Assembly (NCBI RefSeq): GCF_002811955.1
Contig: NZ_NPEF01000107.1
Coordinates: 1-13,041 of the forward strand
Length of the DNA stretch: 13,041 nucleotides
Direction: 5' to 3'
Origin: Leptospira ellisii
GTDB lineage: Bacteria; Spirochaetota; Leptospiria; Leptospirales; Leptospiraceae
The notes below the pieces were generated by a model. It was not told the origin of the DNA, did not search any database, and saw only the letters and a program-made list of their open reading frames with translations. The translations under genes and the position numbers were made by a program. Each line of letters opens with the position of its first letter. Positions within the stretch are counted from its first letter, which is position 1. Shown here one piece after another: positions 9,345 to 13,041 of this stretch.

Positions 9345-10447
9345 GGACGGTTTCCTTTCCGCTGTGGTCTGGGATTTTTCCTTCGTAAGAGAGCGAAAAC
9401 CTTCGTCTTTTCCCGATCGGAAAGAGATTCCAAAAACGTTCCGAACTCCTCTGCGGAACCGGCGCTTTCCCTGGAAATCCTCAAAGAGGAATCCAAACTC
9501 AAACCGAAGGAAAGCAATTCCTGCAAACCCAACTTTCGAATCGTATAACGCGCGATCGGCGAAATCGATTTGCGATCCGGCCGGAAACGTTCCCGAGCGG
9601 TCTCGGAGTTTTCGGAGGAGGCGTCCGAGACGTTTTCGTCAAAGACGGACGGTTCCGATTCTCCGAAATTCCAACCCAACGTTCCTCCGATCGAGGAATC
9701 GGAAATTTCTCCGTCGGTTCCGAAAACGGAAAATTCGGCTTTGTCCCAGGACCAACCGATTCCGAACGAATACGAATCTTCCCGTCCTTCCGGACGATCC
9801 TTCGTATGAATCCTCGAAATTCCGAAAATCAAATACGTTCCGCTACGCAATGGAGAATGGAAAAGCAGGGAAACACTGCGGAATTCGGAGCCGCTTTTAT
9901 AAAGGATTTGGAATCCTTGCCGGTTCGGAATTTCGAAACGAATTCCCAAAACGAGAAGATCGGATTCCCCGCGTTCCCAACCGAGTTGTAAGGAGGAACG
10001 AAACCCGTTTTCCGAAAACCAGGAGGATCGGATTCCCGCATAGGACCGGAAGATCGAGTCGTTTTCGTTTCGATCCTCGAATCGGCGCGTTTCCTTTTGG
10101 AGAAATCCGAAAGCGTTCCAGCGGTTTCGAGTTCGGAAATTTTTTTCCTTTCCGATCGGGATCGGAAATCTTCCCCAGATTCCCACGTTAGGCGAAATCC
10201 TTCGGGAAGCGCTTCCCGAAATTCCGAACGAGACGGAAGCGTTCGACGGTTCCAAAAAGAAAGGACTCGGAATTTCCTTTTTTGAGGGAGGCGCGGCGGC
10301 CGTTTCCGCGGACAAATTTCCGACGCAAACGCAAAACGAACAAAACGCCAATTCCGTAAAAAATCGGAAACTGTACGGAAAAGGTCCGGATCGAATCAAA
10401 AAGGATCGTTGTTTCCCCACGCCGAGAACGGTTCCGGCTCGGCACAA
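9341..10447 (-). CDS. Putative exported beta-rich protein with helical C-terminus, unrecognised
   Basis: Up to 368 residues. A hydrophobic leader (FFTELAFCSFCVCVGNLSA, about 29-47) before ETAAAPPSKK looks like a signal peptide. The centre is strand-rich with alternating hydrophobics (ASVSFGISGSASRRISPNVG, LLVLGIRFEIPNRQGFQILY, DSYSFGIGWSWDKAEFSVFG, GGTLGWNFGE). The last 90 or so residues switch to a charged helical region (PIARYTIRKLGLQELLSFGL, FGTFLESLSDREKTKVFALL) and a very basic end (RRKNPRPQRKGNRP). The start is uncertain: the outermost is a TTG at 10447, with a GTG and a TTG further in, and none has a good ribosome site. The TTG in SFLIRSG would leave the shortest n-region before the leader. 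It overlaps the next gene by TTGA, implying co-translation. Function unknown. It is divergent from the 74-aa/radC operon. Confidence 0.55.
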   Translation of the reverse strand: MCRAGTVLGVGKQRSFLIRSGPFPYSFRFFTELAFCSFCVCVGNLSAETAAAPPSKKEIPSPFFLEPSNASVSFGISGSASRRISPNVGIWGRFPIPIGKEKNFRTRNRWNAFGFLQKETRRFEDRNENDSIFRSYAGIRSSWFSENGFRSSLQLGWERGESDLLVLGIRFEIPNRQGFQILYKSGSEFRSVSLLFHSPLRSGTYLIFGISRIHTKDRPEGREDSYSFGIGWSWDKAEFSVFGTDGEISDSSIGGTLGWNFGESEPSVFDENVSDASSENSETARERFRPDRKSISPIARYTIRKLGLQELLSFGLSLDSSLRISRESAGSAEEFGTFLESLSDREKTKVFALLRRKNPRPQRKGNRP

Positions 10448-10626
10448 AACGGAGGGATTTGGAAAAAAAATTCGCCTTGTTTCGAAAAAAAAATCCGGCC
10501 GAAAGATTTTTGTCCGGGGTAGAATTTAAGATTCCTTACAGAAACGGAGGGAAACCGCAAATCCTAAGGTCCAAAACGAATTCGGAGCAAAAATCTTCGA
10601 TTTCTAAAAAAATGGAACGTTTTGAG

Positions 10627-10657
10627 TTGACATATACTACTGTTTTGATTAGTATAT
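10627..10657 (+). promoter_or_regulatory. Promoter with embedded palindromic operator, upstream of the 74-aa gene and radC
   Basis: TTGACA (10627-10632, consensus -35) is 17 bp from TAGTAT (10650-10655, plausible -10). Overlapping both is a perfect inverted repeat: ATATACTA (10632-10639), a 10-nt centre, and TAGTATAT (10650-10657). The inner 20 bp, ACTACTGTTTTGATTAGTAT (10636-10655), match the element at the lexA start at 16 of 20 positions. A repressor bound here would cover the RNA polymerase site. The start codon served is at 10734, giving a leader of about 70 nt. This is the best promoter in the window; identifying the repressor as LexA is inference. Confidence 0.68.
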
Positions 10658-10733
10658 ACATATCCGTTTAGTAAAAGGAATTGTGGTTTTATTTGTTTAT
10701 GTCGTCTAACTTAATAAGAATGGAGAGAAGACT

Positions 10734-10954
10734 ATGATCATTCGATCTCTGCAAGAATCAGCGAATTACCAGAGAAAACGGGGTGGTCTTGCCGGTGCTG
10801 GCCCGAATTGGAGGGAACGCAACCGTGCAGGAGAAGCCAATCTGAAATCCTTTGCGGATTATCTGGAAGAAGCTTTCGAAGGGGAAGTGGTTCAGAAAGG
10901 GACTTGGTTTTCCGATTCTCTTTCCGAATTGAGTAAAAACAACCTGAAGCGGAT

Positions 10955-10958
<4 letters not shown>
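10734..10958 (+). CDS. Small protein of unknown function, first gene of the radC operon
   Basis: The protein is 74 residues and starts at an ATG with a strong Shine-Dalgarno (GGAGAG, 10722-10727, 6-nt spacing). There is no signal peptide or membrane segment, so it is probably cytosolic. The N-terminal half is basic and Gly-rich (YQRKRGGLAGAGPNWRERNRAGEANL); the middle is an acidic helix (SFADYLEEAFEGEVV); the end is SDSLSELSKNNLKRI. I recognise no family. It follows the palindromic promoter shared in motif with lexA, and its stop overlaps the TTG start of radC (TTGA), so the two are co-transcribed and probably translationally coupled. Context suggests a role in the DNA-damage response or as a RadC partner; there is no direct evidence. 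A 12-codon leader frame (10699-10737) ends in a TGA overlapping its ATG. Confidence 0.75.
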
Positions 10959-11646
<688 letters not shown>

Positions 11647-11653
<7 letters not shown>

Positions 11654-12402
11654 AACGTTTATCGATTCTTTGGATTCTCGTGCGACGGGATTATGCGTTG
11701 CAGTTTGCGGGAAGTTCCCTCGGTATCTCTTGGATGCTCGTTCAAAATCTCAGTCTTATCCTCGTTTATACGATCGTATTCTTTTTCTTGAACGTACGGG
11801 GAAATTCCGTTTCCGATTCGGATTTTATCGCCTATACGTTCAGCGGGCTTCTGTTCTGGATTCCTTTGCAGGAATATATGATCCGCGGAACTTCGATTTT
11901 GACGGAAAACCGACAGTTGATCAAACGTTCTCCTTTGGGGCCGGAGATTTTTCTCTGGGTTCCGTTCGTACAGATGTTGATCCATTTCTCGGTCACGGCG
12001 GTTCCCGTGGCGATCGTGCTCGGCGTATTAGGAAAATTGAATTTGTTTTCCTGTTTGTTCGCCTTCCCACTGATGTTCGCCACCGGATATTTGTTGTCGT
12101 TTCCGCAGGGTTATTTGGCCCGGGCGAACGTGATTCTGCGCGACATCACCCCTTTGATCCGCCTGATTTCCCAGTTTTTTTTCTGGTCGCTGCCGATCCT
12201 TTATCTATCCACCGGTTTTTTAAGCCAAATCAACCAATGGAATCCGCTCAATTTTCCGTTGGAGGTGTTTCGTTACGTTTTGTTAAACGATGCGGCGACC
12301 GCGTTTCATTGGACGGAGTTCCTTCCTTATCTGATCCTTTTTCCCGCGATCGGTTTATTGAGTCGTTCTAAATTTCATTCCGTGATATTGGATCATCTTT
12401 GA
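11647..12402 (+). CDS. wzm: ABC-2 type polysaccharide export permease (Wzm/TagG-like)
   Basis: Membrane subunit of an ABC exporter for O-antigen, teichoic-acid-like or capsule glycans; 251 residues with about six hydrophobic helices. The N-terminus, WILVRRDYALQFAGSSLGISWMLVQNL, is the amphipathic interface helix and first membrane segment typical of Wzm. The conserved RDITPLIRLISQFFFWSLPILY is the segment seen in this family, followed by the hallmark NPLNFPLEVFR. It starts with GTG inside the last 7 bp of radC and ends in TTGA shared with the ATPase gene start, so the three are likely one transcript. The transported glycan cannot be told from this fragment; in Leptospira an LPS or other surface polysaccharide is most plausible. 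Confidence 0.88.
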
Positions 12403-13041
12403 GTTTACGCGTCGAAAATCTAAACAAGGTTTATACCGGATTCAGCGGGCCTTTCAAACGGATTTGGAACGTTTTGTCCCTGGGTTTGCTCGGGAACGAC
12501 GTGCGTTACGACGCACTTAAGGACGTCAGTTTCGAGGTCCGCCCCGGAGAGATCGTGGGATTGATCGGTCGGAACGGCGCGGGCAAATCCACGCTGCTCA
12601 AGGTTTTGACCGGAGTTTCGTCCTACGCTTCCGGAAAAATCCAGAAGTCGGGATCCTTGCGCTCCATTTTGGAATTGGGAGTGGGTTTTAATCCGGAGCT
12701 TTCCGGAGAGGAAAACCTGTATTACAACGGTCTCGTTTGGGGTTTGAGTCCGAAGGAGATCCGTTCTTCCATGAGGGAGATATTCGAATTCTCAGATTTA
12801 TTAGAATTTAAGAATATTCCGATTAAACAATATTCTTCCGGTATGGTGATGCGTCTCGGATTCGCGCTCGCCACATTTTCCAGACCGGACATACTGATCG
12901 TGGACGAGGCGCTCGCCGTCGGGGACGCGAGTTTTCAGCAGAAATGTCTGCATCGTTTCCGTTCCTTTCAGGAGCAGGGAACATTGACTCTCATCGTCAG
13001 CCACGACCTGGAACTTCTGAAGTCCGTCTGCACCCGTGTAT
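12399..13041 (+). CDS. wzt: ABC exporter ATP-binding protein (Wzt/TagH-like), 3' end beyond the window
   Basis: ATPase partner of the preceding permease; 214 codons are visible, so the gene is cut at the right edge. It starts at a TTG overlapping the permease stop (TTGA), reading LSLRVENLNKVY. The nucleotide-binding domain is complete up to the H-loop: YDALKDVSFEV (the conserved Tyr-ALKDVSF of polysaccharide ATPases), Walker A GRNGAGKST (57-65), ILELGVGFNPELSGEENL (90-107), signature YSSGM (145-149), Walker B ILIVDE (165-170), then VGDASFQQKC and His202 in VSHD. The ELGVGFxPELSGxEN and VGDxxFQxKC phrases are diagnostic of the Wzt/TagH/KpsT-like group. Whether it has the C-terminal carbohydrate-binding domain of Wzt cannot be seen, as it would lie past the edge. 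An AT-rich patch occurs at about 12780-12835. Confidence 0.92.
   Translation, partial: MSLRVENLNKVYTGFSGPFKRIWNVLSLGLLGNDVRYDALKDVSFEVRPGEIVGLIGRNGAGKSTLLKVLTGVSSYASGKIQKSGSLRSILELGVGFNPELSGEENLYYNGLVWGLSPKEIRSSMREIFEFSDLLEFKNIPIKQYSSGMVMRLGFALATFSRPDILIVDEALAVGDASFQQKCLHRFRSFQEQGTLTLIVSHDLELLKSVCTRV

Noticed and set aside
8898..9548. A 216-codon plus-strand open frame spanning the junction of the two minus-strand genes
   Set aside because: It crosses two genes, is Arg-rich and low in structure, and has no ribosome site; the minus-strand pair explains the DNA.
9364..10191. A 275-codon plus-strand open frame opposite the first minus-strand exported-protein gene
   Set aside because: Extremely Arg-, Phe- and Pro-rich without domain-like pattern, as expected for a mirror frame of a Ser/Arg/Glu-rich gene. 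The minus strand has export signals and the TTGA coupling.
10490..10520. CCGG-based hairpin with A/T runs near 10500 as a terminator
   Set aside because: The stem is only four or five pairs and the T-run lies inside the loop, so no credible terminator.
10459..10671. A 70-codon plus-strand frame in the gap between the minus-strand pair and the 74-aa gene
   Set aside because: TTG start without ribosome site, Lys/Ser-rich translation, and it runs through the promoter/operator. The gap 10448-10733 otherwise shows only that promoter and the short leader frame.

Overview
The window looks like chromosomal DNA of a Leptospira species, probably of the pathogenic clade. The LexA sequence and the DUF1564 fragment at the left edge match leptospiral proteins I remember, and base composition by eye is clearly less AT-rich than L. 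interrogans. No RNA genes, insertion sequences, phage genes or CRISPR arrays were seen. Species assignment is inference, because no search was possible.

Layout, left to right. (1) 1-234, minus: 5' part of a DUF1564 gene, with short tandem TTTCAC repeats in front of it. (2) 375-3736, plus: a secreted lipoprotein, a TolC/CzcC-type outer-membrane channel and a CzcB/CusB-type periplasmic adaptor. The inner-membrane RND pump that normally completes such an efflux set is absent. (3) 3791-7892, plus: a tight run of lexA, a small lipoprotein, the carboxyl-terminal protease ctpA, the tRNA t6A enzyme tsaD and the phosphatidyltransferase pssA. From the small lipoprotein onward the genes overlap or nearly touch. 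(4) 7902-10447, minus: two overlapping genes for exported, beta-rich, unrecognised proteins, convergent with pssA. (5) 10734 to the right edge, plus: a 74-residue unknown protein, a RadC/JAMM protein, then an ABC-2 permease and its ATPase (Wzm/Wzt type), which is cut by the window edge. The last two probably open a polysaccharide-export locus.

The most interesting signal is regulatory. A 20-bp element, ACTACT-N3-TTG-N-TTAGTAT (16 of 20 positions identical between the two copies), lies over the lexA start region and inside the promoter in front of the 74-aa/radC operon. I read it as a candidate LexA operator that would join LexA autoregulation to a small uncharacterised gene plus radC. In L. 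interrogans, lexA was reported not to be autoregulated and the recA operator was described as TTTGN5CAAA; neither copy here has that pattern. Other points are a likely leaderless lexA mRNA, repeated TTGA stop/start overlaps with TTG start codons, and a Shine-Dalgarno sequence badly placed for the GTG start of tsaD.
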